A stretch of DNA of 64,000 nucleotides from Tillandsia leiboldiana. Lineage: Eukaryota; Streptophyta; Magnoliopsida; Poales; Bromeliaceae. Within the stretch, counting starts at the first letter, position 1. Every line of letters begins with the position of its first letter. The notes beneath the pieces are model-generated. The model saw nothing but the letters and a program-made list of their open reading frames with translations. It ran no database searches and had not been told where the DNA came from. The translations under genes and the position numbers were made by a program. Positions 22,601 through 34,100 of the stretch are shown piece by piece. The stretch lies in assembly GCA_029204045.2 (NCBI GenBank), contig CM055080.1:5784485-5848484 (forward strand). Direction: 5' to 3'.

Positions 22601-22950
22601 CCTAATGCCTCTCTGTTGGATTTACCGTCTAACATGGGAATTAGCCCCACCTTCAATGTTGAGGACCTTACATTATTTTATTTTCCTGAAAATCAAAATT
22701 CACTTTTTCCTTCACCACCTTTACCTCTTGTTTCTAGAACTCAATTGTAGAGAAAAGATGATATTGAGACAATCCTTGACGATCAAATTATATCGACAAA
22801 AGATGGTGGAGAGCATAAATTTTTAATCAACTAGTTATATCGACCCAAGGAGGACGCAACGTGGATTTCACAAGGCAAGCTCCAACAACTCAATTCAGAG
22901 CTTTTTGAGGAGTGCATCACAGACAATTCGACAGAGTCGAATTTTTCAGA
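16640..22950 (+). pseudogene. Element B gag-pol, heavily degraded and interrupted
   Basis: Homologous along its length to the element A coding region. The gag start (16640-16954) loses frame in an A-run near 16950. In-frame stops follow at about 17038 and 17103, then the 1.6-kb hAT-type insertion. Gag resumes at 18826 with another stop, and the zinc-knuckle region lies near 19230-19290. RT is split at 20476 (LDLRSGDHQI before; VYFDDILIYS in 20439-20759). RNase H is at 20839-21222 (VSCDASGVGIGGVL), with a short duplicated stretch near 20860. A 26-bp tandem duplication interrupts it near 21250-21300. Integrase pieces are at 21643-21852, 21862-22062 and 22087-22425, with the C-terminal part at 22499-22750. 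Where A has stops, B often keeps the sense codon, so the two decayed independently. Confidence 0.88.
17217..18817. mobile_element. Non-autonomous hAT-type element, 1601 bp, in element B gag
   Basis: Flanked by an exact 8-bp duplication CGTACAAG (17209-17216 and 18818-18825); element A has the uninterrupted site. The ends match those of the 343-bp element: CAAGGATTAAAGTGCC at the left and the complement CAAGGAATTAAGTATCC at the right, again with clustered GGCACG motifs. The interior (17400-18600) is AT-rich with A-runs and has no transposase-like frame. Confidence 0.88.
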
Positions 22951-22959
22951 AGGGAGAAT

Positions 22960-24062
22960 TGAGGCGGACCCGGTTCCGTTTCAGACTTATGTCCGCCGCC
23001 GTCGTCGTAAACCAAGTATCTGGCTTGATGATGTGATCGCACCATGATTCAAGGCGTTGGATGCGACTCAAGTTCGAACCAGTTTTGCATGGTTCGAGAT
23101 AGATTTAGATATTTTTTTAGTTATTATTTTCTAGATAAGAATTTGGATAGATTTAGTTATTTTAGTTATTATTTTCTGTTACCGTATTTATCAGATTGTA
23201 TTGAGTTTGTTAATAGGAAACTCTATAAGTATGATATTGACTATCTGTACGTGGCATGGATTATTATTATGAAAATTTAAGTTTCCTTTGATATGTGTTC
23301 TCTCAAGTTTTTCTTTGTGATTTTTGTGTCGACCGGAGTGAGTCCGTAGGGAGTGAGTCCCTTCATCTTAATCTTCTTTATTTCCTCTTCGATTCAAGTA
23401 TTTACTTGCGGAATTCTTACGCCGTTTGATTAAGAAACGAAGAAGATAAACTTATTGGATCGTTTTCTTTAACGGGTTCAAACCCGCGAAAACGCGGTCC
23501 ATTAAGATTCTCAAGGCATAAGACAAATAAAAAATAAAAAAATAAAAAGGCGTACAAAAGATAAAAAGAAAAAAAAATCGAAAAAGAAAAAAAAAAAAGG
23601 AAAATTGATAAGAAAAAAAAAATCCACCGCTAAATCCGATCGAGTTGCGCGAAGACGTCATCCGCCCACATGCAATCAACGAGGGCCTCGCCGCATGCCC
23701 TAATCTTCATCGTCTGCTGATACAACTACATCGACTATGCTTCGTCGCCTTGGACATTGGATATTATTTCAACAAAGATGGTATTGGATTGATCGGTAGG
23801 AATTCGACGATCCTGTTCAGCGCTCGCATTCGATAATTCCGCCGGCAGATCCCTTGATGGTACAAATTTCCATCCCGATTTTTCTGTTTTAAATTTAATT
23901 TTCGTTTGGGTTTTAGCGCGTTGTTTTATGATATTCATTCTTAAGTTATTTTTCTTTCGAATCTGTCTTTTAAGTCTCGTTGTGCCTAAACATATAATTA
24001 CAATAGAGTTCTCAACTAATAGAATTTTGCATTCGAATTTCGAAACTCTTTCTCCTGCATCA
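22960..24062 (+). repeat. Element B 3' LTR
   Basis: Starts TGAGGCGGACCCGG (one change from TGATGC) after a purine-rich AGAAGGGAGAAT, and ends CTCCTGCATCA at 24062, followed by ACGTA. The 28-codon pol tail is open here too, stopping at 23045-23047. Confidence 0.9.
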
Positions 24063-24152
24063 ACGTAACTATATACATCTATGTACATATCCTTTTATGT
24101 AATAAATGCTAATTTATTGACGAACTTGCTATCCGTTGCTATCATTCCAATA

Positions 24153-25203
24153 CTAGTGTAGTTACCCGCGCGATGCGGTGGATAGATATTGTCAAAATAA
24201 TTTTTTTATATTTTTTTGATCATATATATATATATATATATATATGGTAAGCATATATAGACACGGAAGCAAAAGATTATATAGAAAAATTTCAAACACT
24301 CTGTTTTAAAACTCCCGTTCCAACATATCAGGAAAAAAAATTTGATCCTTCTCAACCCTAACATAAGAACTTATCGGTAGCAATCGGAGTAGAAGATTAA
24401 TACACTCAGGATTAAAATCTAAGACATATATGGGAATGTAATGAAGTTTAGAGAGAGAGGGAGAGAGAGCTCACGTTCTATGAGCTACGGCGACAACGGT
24501 GGCGGAGGAGGAGGTGGAGTAGGTGGAGAAGTGGAGAATTCTGATCGGCGATGGCGGTGGCGGTGGCGATGGCAGTGGCAGTGACGGCGATGGGTAGGGA
24601 TTGATCATGAGCGGCACCCCCCGTGCGACTGAGGAAGGCGAGGATCAGGTCTAGGGTTCCGGCAAGGTCGAGGGTGGAAGATTTCTAACAACAGAGGGTC
24701 GGATTGAGCGAGGGTGGACATGGAGTGGACGGTGGAGATTTTTACCTTGGAGAAAGAGGAAGAGGAGGAGGGCAAGGAGGCTTAGAGGTTCTCCACGGCA
24801 GGTAGGCGGAGGCAAGGATCGAGAGTGGAGGGGTCGAGAGAGAGGGCTTCGTTGCCGACGGAGATGGCTAAGAAGGAGGTGGTGGCGTAGAGAGAGAAAG
24901 AGAGAAGAAGAAGAACTCAAAAAGGGGGAGAGTGAGAGAGAAGAGAATGATGTTGGTCATAGCATAGAAGTTTTTGTGGTTGGGTGTAAGTCGTGTGTAG
25001 AATTTGATTTTAGATGTATAAGTGGCTCATTGGGTTTCGAGTCCATAATTAATTCATTGGGGGTCGGGAATGAGAAGAGTCGGAAAAAAAAAAAAAAAGG
25101 CTCATTGGGGTCGGGAATGGAAAGAGTCCCACAACTATCTAAATTAAGAAAACGACGACACGTGGCTAAAATAAGAGGATTAATATAGAGTTATAGATAT
25201 AGA
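24153..25203 (-). mobile_element. Non-autonomous Helitron copy 1
   Basis: On minus it begins TCTATATCTATAACTC and ends ACTACACTAG followed by T, with a small CCGC/GTGG hairpin just upstream of the CTAG end. These are the TC start, hairpin and CTRR end of Helitrons, with no terminal inverted repeat or target duplication, inserted between A and T. The 46325-47164 element has the same ends. There is no helicase or Rep domain. An AT microsatellite lies at about 24222-24245. Confidence 0.8.
24746..24960 (-). pseudogene. ORF shared by the Helitron copies, possibly a captured exon
   Basis: From the ATG at 24960 the frame gives a hydrophobic, leucine/serine-rich start (MTNIILFSLTLPLFEFF) resembling a signal peptide. 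Then comes YATTSFLAISVGNEALSLDP and a stretch ending SKV at a splice-donor-like AAG/GTAAAA (24745). An in-frame TAA at 24782-24784 breaks it. The second Helitron has the same frame without that stop. The host source is not recognisable. Confidence 0.45.
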
Positions 25204-25521
25204 TTGCTAATAGCTATAGAAAGGGGAATTTTTGTTAAGCGGATCATATGGTTTTGCCCTTTCGACGAATACATTTACCACTTGCAAATCGCTGTTTGCT
25301 AGACACACCTCTTTTTGATTATGGGACCGTAGGTTAAGTCAACTCTCAAGGCCCGTATTTGACTAGTGCTTTTGATGACACATCTCTTTTTGACAATGGG
25401 ACCATATGTTAAGTCAGCTCTTTAGGCCCAAATTTAACTAGGGCTTTTGATTATTTTCCTTCTAATTGCTTCAAATAATGCATGACTTGTAAGCATGCTA
25501 AACAAGTAATATACCCAATGA
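25204..25521. repeat. Spacer with a 75-bp tandem duplication
   Basis: Between the Helitron and the solo LTR no gene is seen. About 25300-25374 and 25375-25449 are two diverged copies of one unit: GACACACCTCTTTTTGAT and GACACATCTCTTTTTGAC starts, both ending in a GACTAG/AACTAG plus GCTTTTGAT motif. Confidence 0.6.
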
Positions 25522-25663
25522 TAACTTGTAACATCCCGTACTTTTAAATATTTTGTTTAAGGCCTTTTTTTTTAAGATTGGACATTTTCGTAAATATTGA
25601 AAGTTGAAGGGCCTGGCAGCATATTATCCTAATTAAAATCCTTAATTAGCACTTTTCCAACCG

Positions 25664-25665
<2 letters not shown>

Positions 25666-25714
<49 letters not shown>
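25666..25714. repeat. (CT)n microsatellite
   Basis: An uninterrupted CT dinucleotide array of about 49 bp inside the solo LTR. Confidence 0.9.
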
Positions 25715-25717
<3 letters not shown>

Positions 25718-26592
25718 CTCACGATCCGTTCATTTTGTTCCCATGCCCGCACGGACGAACATGAGCCCACTTGTCCTCCGTCGTTCATCATCATCGTCAC
25801 CGGCGTCGTTGTCATCCGTGGTGGTCGCCGCCGCCACAGCCACCTTCCTCACGCTTGGTCGACATCCTTGGTTCACCGTCGACGGGATCTCATCGTCGAC
25901 GTCGTTATTTTTTGTTCTTGAATAGGTCCATTTTACATTCTTTATTCTTTTCTTGAAACTCTCCAACATTATTGTTCTTGATTATGTGATTAGGTATTTA
26001 GTATTTATTTCTTGTTGATTTGAATTAAAACCTTTAAAATCTGATTCGTTCCAATCTAAGGTTACTATTGATTGTCATTATTGTACTCTGAAATTTTTTC
26101 AAGAGATTTAGTTGTGCAAATTCTCTACATTCTTCATACCTTTCAAATTACACATCAACTGTTCGACAAAATACTTAAGAGAAGGCATATGTCGTTTTTG
26201 TTCCTAATTTTGATCCCATTGAATTTCTTGTTGTAAACTTATGTTTCAACATCTGAAAATCACATTCTTTTCGATAATAGAACCTATGTTTAATAATTAA
26301 CTTCTATTCTAGTTATCTTGCCCTTTTGATTAGCTTAGACTCTAGACTTCCACCTTTTTCTTGATTAATAATATAGTTTTCATTCAGTTTTCATTCTAAT
26401 CTTCTTCATGCTCAATCTCGACCTATTTGTTAGTATGTGTAATCTATATTGTTGACTTTTGTGTGCTTATTCGATTTGATCGTTTATTATTTTAGGTTTC
26501 GTTAATCAGATCGTTAATTTGTGTTTTGTATTTATTTTCTTAGTAGCTCATAGAGAATCGTAATTCTTTTATTTTAGGTTCCGGTGATTGAC

Positions 26593-26746
26593 TGTAAGGA
26601 CCCGGCCCACTAGCAATAATAACTCGTTGGACCCACACCACAGTCCAAATTGTTTAAGCCCAGTTATTATTACTAGTGTCCATATCTCATATATATATCC
26701 AATAACAAATCCAATCCCATCCGACGTGGGATTATTGGGTGTCACA
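26593..26746. mobile_element. Solo TRIM-type LTR, 154 bp, nested in the large solo LTR
   Basis: Starts TGTAAGGACCCGG and ends TTGGGTGTCACA. The exact 5-bp duplication TTGAC flanks it (26588-26592, 26747-26751). Its size and TG..CA ends fit terminal-repeat retrotransposons in miniature. No internal region or second LTR remains. Confidence 0.78.
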
Positions 26747-27866
26747 TTGACTCTCTGTGCATTCTCGACCGGATAGCTTTTTAGCTTAGAATCTACTTTT
26801 AAGGTAAGCGACCGAACACCCGTTAGTTCTTTACAATATAGTATAGAAAAATATTTTGATTATAAGAAAATTTCTATTTTGTAGATTTTAAAACTAAGGA
26901 TTAAGCATATTATTATACATTCCTGAAAATTGAGTTTTAAATTTGATTGACAATTTCTTTTAGTAAAATAATTTTGAATGCGACAATTTGTTTTGTAAAT
27001 TTGTGACTAGGTAAGTATTTTAAATTATAATGTCTCTTGGTATTCTGTTATACTAATGTTGGTCATGTCGACAAGTACTCTGTTATAAAAGCTAGCTTCG
27101 TCTTTGTATTGCGCCTCTGGGTGCCTGCACTTTTGAGCGTCTTTGTTATGTATTTACGCTTTTGAGCGCCTGCACTTTTGGGTGCCTCTGTTTTGTTTTG
27201 CACCTACGGGTGCCTCTGGATCTCACCAACAGATTATTTTATATCGTTAGTTACCGGAGGCTTATTTATTTTAATTTCATTTGATTGCCGAAAGAAAATT
27301 ACTTTGTTATTTAATAATATTTGTTTTCTGAAATTTTGCAAATGATAGATCAGTCGCTTAAATTAATTTGTTTCAGAACTTTCGTTATTTATTTCGTTGT
27401 GTGCTTAATCCGACTAATATGGTGTATGATTGCTTATCCAGGTACCGAGATTGTTTTACCGGGCGGGGACGGGTCCGAGTGAACGCTAGACATGGTCGTC
27501 GTTGAGTCATTCTTTTTATTTTGTTCATATTTAATGTAGTTAGATGTGATTAATTAGACTTCATATCTAACATTTAATTTATTCGCTTTTACTTCGTTGT
27601 TTTTCTTCGTTGTTAATTATGGAATCTGTTGAACCAAATGTTCCTTTGTTATTTTCATTATAGACCTTAGTTTTTCAGTCGTAAGAATTAGTTTGATTCT
27701 AATCTTAATTTTGTTACTGCCTAATATTTCTAGTTCTTCGAATTTGATAATATTCCTTGTGATCATCATTATGCGTGTTCTCTGTTTGATTATGTAGCCT
27801 TGCGTATTTGCTTACCAGCAAGTACGCGGCGTCTGTTACGCTTCGGGTTCGGGGCGTGACATAACT

Positions 27867-29895
27867 ACACATCCATTAATGTACACTAAAATAACAGATG
27901 TGGCTTATTCCTTTTTATGGAGACAAAACCTTGTGCATAGCAACTTTCAAGTTGGCTATTTTATCACAACATTTCTGCTAAGGAAAATTTTCATGGTTTA
28001 TTGAAGTTTTTTAATAAGATCCTGGTGATGATGGCTTGCAACATGAATATCATCACTTTCTAGTTTCTACATTCGCAAGCTACTTAGTCAGCAATGAAGA
28101 AACTATATTCTTCAACATATCATAGTCCATCACTTAAGGAAGTTGCATTTTCCCATAAGTACCCAAAATTCCATGCTGGTTCAAAGGTCTAACTTCTGAG
28201 GAAAGCAAAACAATGCAGCTTGGAACTACAAGCAGAAAGATTATGATAATTTAAACGTTAAGCAACTCCTTCAGGAAATCACTTTTTTGTTAACTATCTA
28301 TACAGTTAGTAGGTACAAAGATCTTCAATATTAACTTCATTCGTGGTTTATACAAAAAAAAACCAGGAAAATTGTGTAATAAGTAATGACTATGTCAAGG
28401 AGGAGAAAGCAGAGGTGGCAAATGCTGCAATGCATAAATGCATTGGGAACTAGTAAAGCTAGCATCATCACATACTGCAGATAGGAAGATAGACAACCAC
28501 AAAAAAATAGTGGGGGAACAAGGAACTTTTGGTAATTCATAAAGGAAGGACAGGAACAAGGAACTTCCCACCAAACTTTGTTTTTCTAAGTAGTTTAGAT
28601 GGTCTGCACTATTATCACCCAACAATTGGCACAAGTTGAGATCGTTGTGCTAGTCTGGAATTATTGGAACGATGCCTAGCAGACAACTCCATGTCTGGTC
28701 GATTGTTCCTACTTCCTAGTTGTGTTAGATAGATCCTCGTTTGGTTGCAAAAAAAAGAATGAAGTTTTGATTGGCGCGGATAGTAGTATCCAAAGAATTA
28801 TCACCCTGGGGGCTTCTTTAGTGAAAACACCCAATGGGATGCTTCGCACAACATGCTGTTTGGTGCAATCGCACCGCAGCGCATGGGTGTCTCTCGCACT
28901 ACCAAACTACTTATTAACAAAGACCAAATGACAAAAACACTCAAGAAGGCTACATCCAAATAATTCTAGCTATCATGAGTATCAAAGCAATTAATTCCAT
29001 AAATTGGTATTTTGGTAATAAAGAAGCATAAAGAAACATAGAGGCTTCCTAAGCAGAATCATGTTGTTGTCTTTTGAGTGAAATCAACAGCTATCCAATG
29101 ACCATTTGCCTATTTATTTCGAGTATGCTAGATTGTTTGTGATTTCCAAGCGATCGTAACATGCCAGATGACATTAGATGGTTCAGTTGGGCATCATTAT
29201 AAGTTCCAAATAATCAATCAATTGATCGCATCATCATCGCAGCTAATTGTCAGGATAACTGACCAATAGGAAAAAAAACAAAACAAAACAAAGTATTTCT
29301 ATAGAAGAAGATAAGAAAGACACATAGTCATAAATAAGTTCAAAAAAGGAGAAAAAAAAAGAAGCAACTAAATTTTTGTCATCACATAACCCTTCTTTCC
29401 CTCCCGAGAGGCACTCTAAACCAACACAATTATATAGATCATGACGATCCTGCAATCATAAAACATTTCGCTGCTAACATAAAACTGCGCAAAATCAAAT
29501 TTCTCTAACGTTGATCTAAATTCACTTACTTTTCCTTTGTCTCATCTTTTCTTTCTTTTTTTTTTTTTTGGGTAGACAAATATCTAATTTTTCGGAGTTG
29601 ATCTCAACACAAAAACTCAACATTAAATAAAAAAAAGTAGAAAAAGGAAATCTAACATGGCTTCAAATCAAAGCTACTCAACTGCCCTTGGGTCCTAATT
29701 TTAGCTACTCAAAAACCTACCCAACCTACTTACTGCAATTCCTGTCTACAAAATCGAAACATTTCCACAAAAATCCCTCAAAACTCATATCATTTACAAC
29801 AAACAACTCAAGATCGCGGCGACGTAATTCACAAAGATTACTACTTTATGTTGAATGATTCGCCAAAACAGTTGTAAATTTTGGCAAATATTTGC
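27867..29895. other. No recognisable gene; possibly intronic
   Basis: Two kilobases of ordinary AT-rich sequence with only short chance frames. No transposon ends or protein family could be recognised. If the candidate leader exon at 29900-30090 belongs to PEX11, this is part of its first intron. Confidence 0.4.
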
Positions 29896-29899
29896 TTAC

Positions 29900-30090
29900 C
29901 TAGAACACACAAACAAAATAAAGCGCGCAAATTAGCAGATACAAATCACAGATCGAGCTTGAAGAGGAGAAAATTGCTGAGATTTAGACGCATGCGATTG
30001 ATTACCTTGATTAACTGATCGAAATTGAAGAAGAGTAGAAAACTTTGGTTTTTATCAGATCGCTATTGATACCTAAAAAAGGGGATTGGC
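29900..30090 (-). promoter_or_regulatory. Candidate 5'-UTR leader exon (minus strand), possibly of PEX11
   Basis: Read on minus, this pyrimidine-rich, ATG-poor stretch looks like a plant leader. CTTCTTCAATTTCGATCAG leads to AATCAAG/GTAATC (donor after 30006), and a stronger donor TTCTAG/GTAAGC follows at 29900. No coding exon follows until PEX11, the next gene on this strand, which has an acceptor just before its ATG. This is inference only. Confidence 0.3.
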
Positions 30091-31149
30091 GTATTTCACT
30101 CATTTCCTTTCGTTTATTGTTAGGTAAAAATGTACTGAAACCCTTCAACTATAGGTTATTTTAAATATACCCCTGTACTTTTTAAATTGAGCCCCTAACT
30201 TTTTTATTTGAGGTAAAAAAAATTATTATTTGTTTAATTTTTTATTTTTTTGACTAAAATTATTTAAAAATTTATTTAATTCTGAAAAGGTTGAAGCTGG
30301 GATGCCGGGTAACATTGCTCATTTTTTAGAAAAATGCTTTTTGTATCCCTAACAATGCTATCCGTATGTACATCCCATTCATCTTGGGATGGAGATTTTT
30401 TTACTGATCATTTCAAAATTACCAGTAAAATTTATTCTATTCTAAAATGGGTGGGTTATAAGATGTACAACTAATTTTGAATATAAAAAAAATATTTTCC
30501 AAACTATTTGTATGCTTCTAATAGGTATATATTCTACATTTTCTTTATTTAAAATAGGGTATTTTTTATGAATCACCAAATTTTTGTACAGTGACAATTA
30601 TTTATTTTCATCTTTCAATAGTGGAATGTGAAATATACATTCTAATTCTAATAAAGTGTACAAGTAATATATTTTTTTTTTTATTCTATTTTTTTTTCCT
30701 TGTATTTATTTGGGGATCTTCGGATGGATAGAGACGGGTTCTGAGTTCCGAAACACCACACCTCCTAAACTGCGCCGTCCTAGATAAAATATTGCATGGA
30801 CCGTGGTCTACTGTAGACTAGGCACTTTACTTCACCCTGTTTTATTTTTATTTTGCATCATTGTATTGGTACTGTTTTCAAAAACATCACTTACTTTTTT
30901 TTCTTTTTTTCTTTTTTTCTTTTTTTTTTTCTTGCCAAGTTATGTACTATTATGAAAGGCTATTTTTATATGTCATATATTATTTGTTTATTTATTTACT
31001 TTTTCTATTAACACGATTAAATTATTATTTTTTTATTAATTTTTATATTACTGATAGTAAAATTGGTGTCTGTTTAAATGAACAATATAAAAATTTTGTA
31101 ATTTTTTTTTTATATAGTTTTAATTTGTTTGAAATCAAAGAGATTTTGA
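30091..31149. other. AT-rich spacer with T/C-rich tract
   Basis: No gene is seen. A T-rich tract (about 30893-30935) equals an A-rich tract on minus and could be the poly-A tail of the LINE that follows, but its target duplication was not found. Confidence 0.4.
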
Positions 31150-34100
31150 AGAGAGCCTCTTGATTGTCGTTTCCCATCAAGTGCTCCCAAACTTCCCTAA
31201 TCTCTACCACAGACCATTGGATGTGCCCTCTATTCAGGGTGTTGGGCATTAAAAATCTCCTAAAAATACATCTCACAAGTAGGTGATTACCAGTCTCGAC
31301 ATTGTTGCCGCACAACACGCATTGCGGTTCTCCCGGCCACCCTCTTTTGATTAAGTTATCGACCGTGGGTAATCGGTCCTGAAGGGCTAACCAAACGAAG
31401 ATCTTTACCTTAAGCGGCATTTTCAGTTTCCAAACCTTCAGTAGGGAGACATCTCGTACCCCACCATATCAGATAAAGTGTATACACCGACTTAACGTTA
31501 AAACTAAATCTCGCGTTTTCTCTCTATCGGAGTTCGTCTAGTCTATTTGCTACTTGGATATTAGCAAGCATTTCCTGAAGATCTTTGATTGTGTAATCAC
31601 CCCTCAATGTCTTGGCACCAATCCCTCTCAAAATCTTTCTCCATCTCCAACCGTTAGAGAGAAAACATTTATTGATTGCAACTTCCTTCAATACCAATTT
31701 ATCAAAGATATTTGAAAAGAGCGTCTTAAGCGATGCATCACCGCACCATCTATCCGACCAAAAATTAATTGACTGTCGTTCCCAAGAGAAATAAAGCACG
31801 TATAACTTTTGAAGATATTTGTTGAGACCAGAATTTTTGCCACTCAAGAGAGCGACACATGGCGTCAACCATCGACTGAAAGGCATCGGCCGACGGGAGA
31901 GTGAGTCAACCGAAGAAGAATCCGCATCCTAATCCAGACCATCTCAGTCGCATGAGAACGCAGCACGCGACATACGCCATCGGCTAAAGGCATCAGTCGA
32001 TAAAAGAAGCAACCGAAGAAGATCCCCCGCCTCATCCAAGATCGACTTCGACTGAAGACGACCACCAAAGCGCTCCAGTCAAGCGACGAAGAAGGCGAAA
32101 GTTAGAGCCAGCCTTTAGTGGCTCGAGCCAAAAAAGGGAAGTCCTCGAAAGGAAAGAGTGCGAGGTTTGGGCACAAATCTCGTAACAGCTTCCAGAACGG
32201 CAAATGGCGCCCAGCATTGGAAAGCGCCGAGAATCACGCTTCAGCGCAACATTTAGAGGATAAACCTAGACGAAAAACGATTACTATCCTATTAAGGAGA
32301 ATCGTTTCAAAATGAAGTAGTTGAGGATTTTTCGATAACTTTTTTCAAATCACGCCGATTATTCAAATTGACGATTATACACATGGTTCGGGAGTGTATA
32401 AATACCCGAACCATCGAAGAGAATAGGGGTCCTGCAACATCGAAAGCCAGGACCACCCCTCTGCTTTTCATATCTTTCATACTTATATTTACTGCTTTTC
32501 TGAATAACTTTTATCGCATTTTCTAAGAGTAGGCTTACTTGTAATTTCTATCCCTCTTCTTCTTGTATTCCCTTTTCTATCAATACAAAGTATTAATCGG
32601 CTCATCAGCCGTGTCAAATCACTATTTCTACCACCCGGTTCGGCTACTCTAAGCCGAACTCAACCTCTCTCTGTCTCTATATCCCGATTCGGCTAATCTA
32701 ATCCGGACGGGCGCGAGAGTTTAAGTGAGAAGAACCCGACCGAGCAGATCCCTCCTCGGCTTGATCGCTTGATTCATTGGCACGCGACGCATCACATTCA
32801 GAGGGTCAACCGAACCACGAGGCCGATCGACGACCGACGTTTTTGGCCCCAACAATATCCCTAGTAGATAACATACTTTTCCACTATTGAGAGGCAGGTC
32901 GGAACCACCTCATTTCACTTAAAGGTTTCCTCCTTTTGTAATATAACGTTCTAATAAGATTATTCCATCTTAATCCTTGTTTTGTGAAAAAATGCTACCA
33001 CTATTTAGAAAGTAAAGCATCATTCATTGCATATAGATCTTTCACTCCCAGTCCACCTTCTTTCTTATCCCTACACATAGTTTACCGCACTACCATGCGT
33101 GCTCCGGTCTTAACATCTACTCCACCTTTCCAGAAAAAATCTCGCCGCAGTGTCTCAATCTGTTTGATAACCCATTTCGGTGCCTTAAAGAAGGAAAAAA
33201 AAATGGAGTGGCAAGTTAGTTAGTACTGAATACACCAACGTTAGTCCACCTCCTTTAGACAATAATTTTGCTTGTCATCCATCTATTCTCCTTTGGATCT
33301 TATCAATGATCCCTATCCAATCCTCTCTTCGTAGGGCTTTGTTAGATAATGGTAATCTAAGATATTTAGTTAGAAAACGCCCCACCCTACACTCCAGCTA
33401 GTTGGCAAGGCTAGTATCCTTTTCGTGTTTTCTTTCTATATAGAACAGTTCGGTTTTCTCTTTATTTACTTTCACCCGTGATGCCCACTCGAATAGGCCC
33501 CACAAGAAACGTATGTTCTTCAAATACTTTTTCTTCGCCTTACAAAAAAAGAGAGTATCATTCGCATATTGGATAAGTGTCACCACACAATCCTCAGATG
33601 GTCCAATCCCCTTGATCAAATAATGCAAGTTGGTCGATTCCGTCATCCTAGCTAAGCAGTCAGCGACCAGAAGAAAAAGATATGGTGACAATGGATCGCC
33701 ATGCCTTACTCCCTTTTTTGTTTTGATCCAATTGGAAGTCTCGCCATTAACCATCATAGCTACCTTAGCATTACAAATGCATTCTTCCACCCATTGGCAC
33801 CATTTAGCATTAAAGCCCAACTATTCCATGATCTTAAATAGGAATGCCCAGTTAACCTTGTCATAAGCTTTCTGAAAATCCACCTTCACCCAAACACCCT
33901 AAATATGCTCTTTACATCCCCACGCTACTAATTCACTTGCCGTGACAACGACATCCGAAAGTAGTCTGCCTTTGAGAAATGATGATTGGGAAGAGGAGAT
34001 AAGATTTTGTATAACTCCATCCAGTCTGTTCGCTAATACCTTGGATATTATTTTTTGTATCCCATTCAGCAGATTAATCGGTCGAAAGTCATTGGCACAA

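Larger units (their letters stand above)
8015..24062 (+). mobile_element. Ty3/gypsy chromovirus-like element B (outer, degraded)
   Basis: This is an LTR retrotransposon. Its 5' LTR (8015-8572 plus 16077-16609) is split by element A; its 3' LTR is 22960-24062. LTR ends are TGATGC/GCATCA with small changes (TGAGGC at 22960, ACATCA at 16609). The flanking 5-mers are ACATA (8010-8014) and ACGTA (24063-24067), a target duplication with one difference. The primer-binding site TGGTATCAGAGC at 16614-16625 matches initiator tRNA-Met, and the purine tract AGAAGGGAGAA ends just before 22960. The coding region is shattered and also carries a 1.6-kb hAT-type insertion. It is older than A, which lies inside it. 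Confidence 0.9.
25527..27861 (+). mobile_element. Large solo LTR, 2335 bp
   Basis: Begins TGTAACATCCCG and ends GGGGCGTGACA, the terminal signature common in long plant Ty3/gypsy LTRs. The exact 5-bp target duplication TAACT lies at 25522-25526 and 27862-27866. No internal gag-pol is present, so it is a recombination remnant. It carries a (CT)n microsatellite (25666-25714) and a nested small LTR (26593-26746). The short frames at 25730-25969 are chance. Confidence 0.88.

Noticed and set aside
24651..24920. 89-aa ORF on minus in Helitron copy 1
   Set aside because: It is a different frame from the ORF conserved between the two Helitrons and is compositionally simple.
25730..25969. Short ORFs in both directions near the (CT)n array
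   Set aside because: They lie inside a solo LTR, overlap each other on opposite strands and have no family resemblance.
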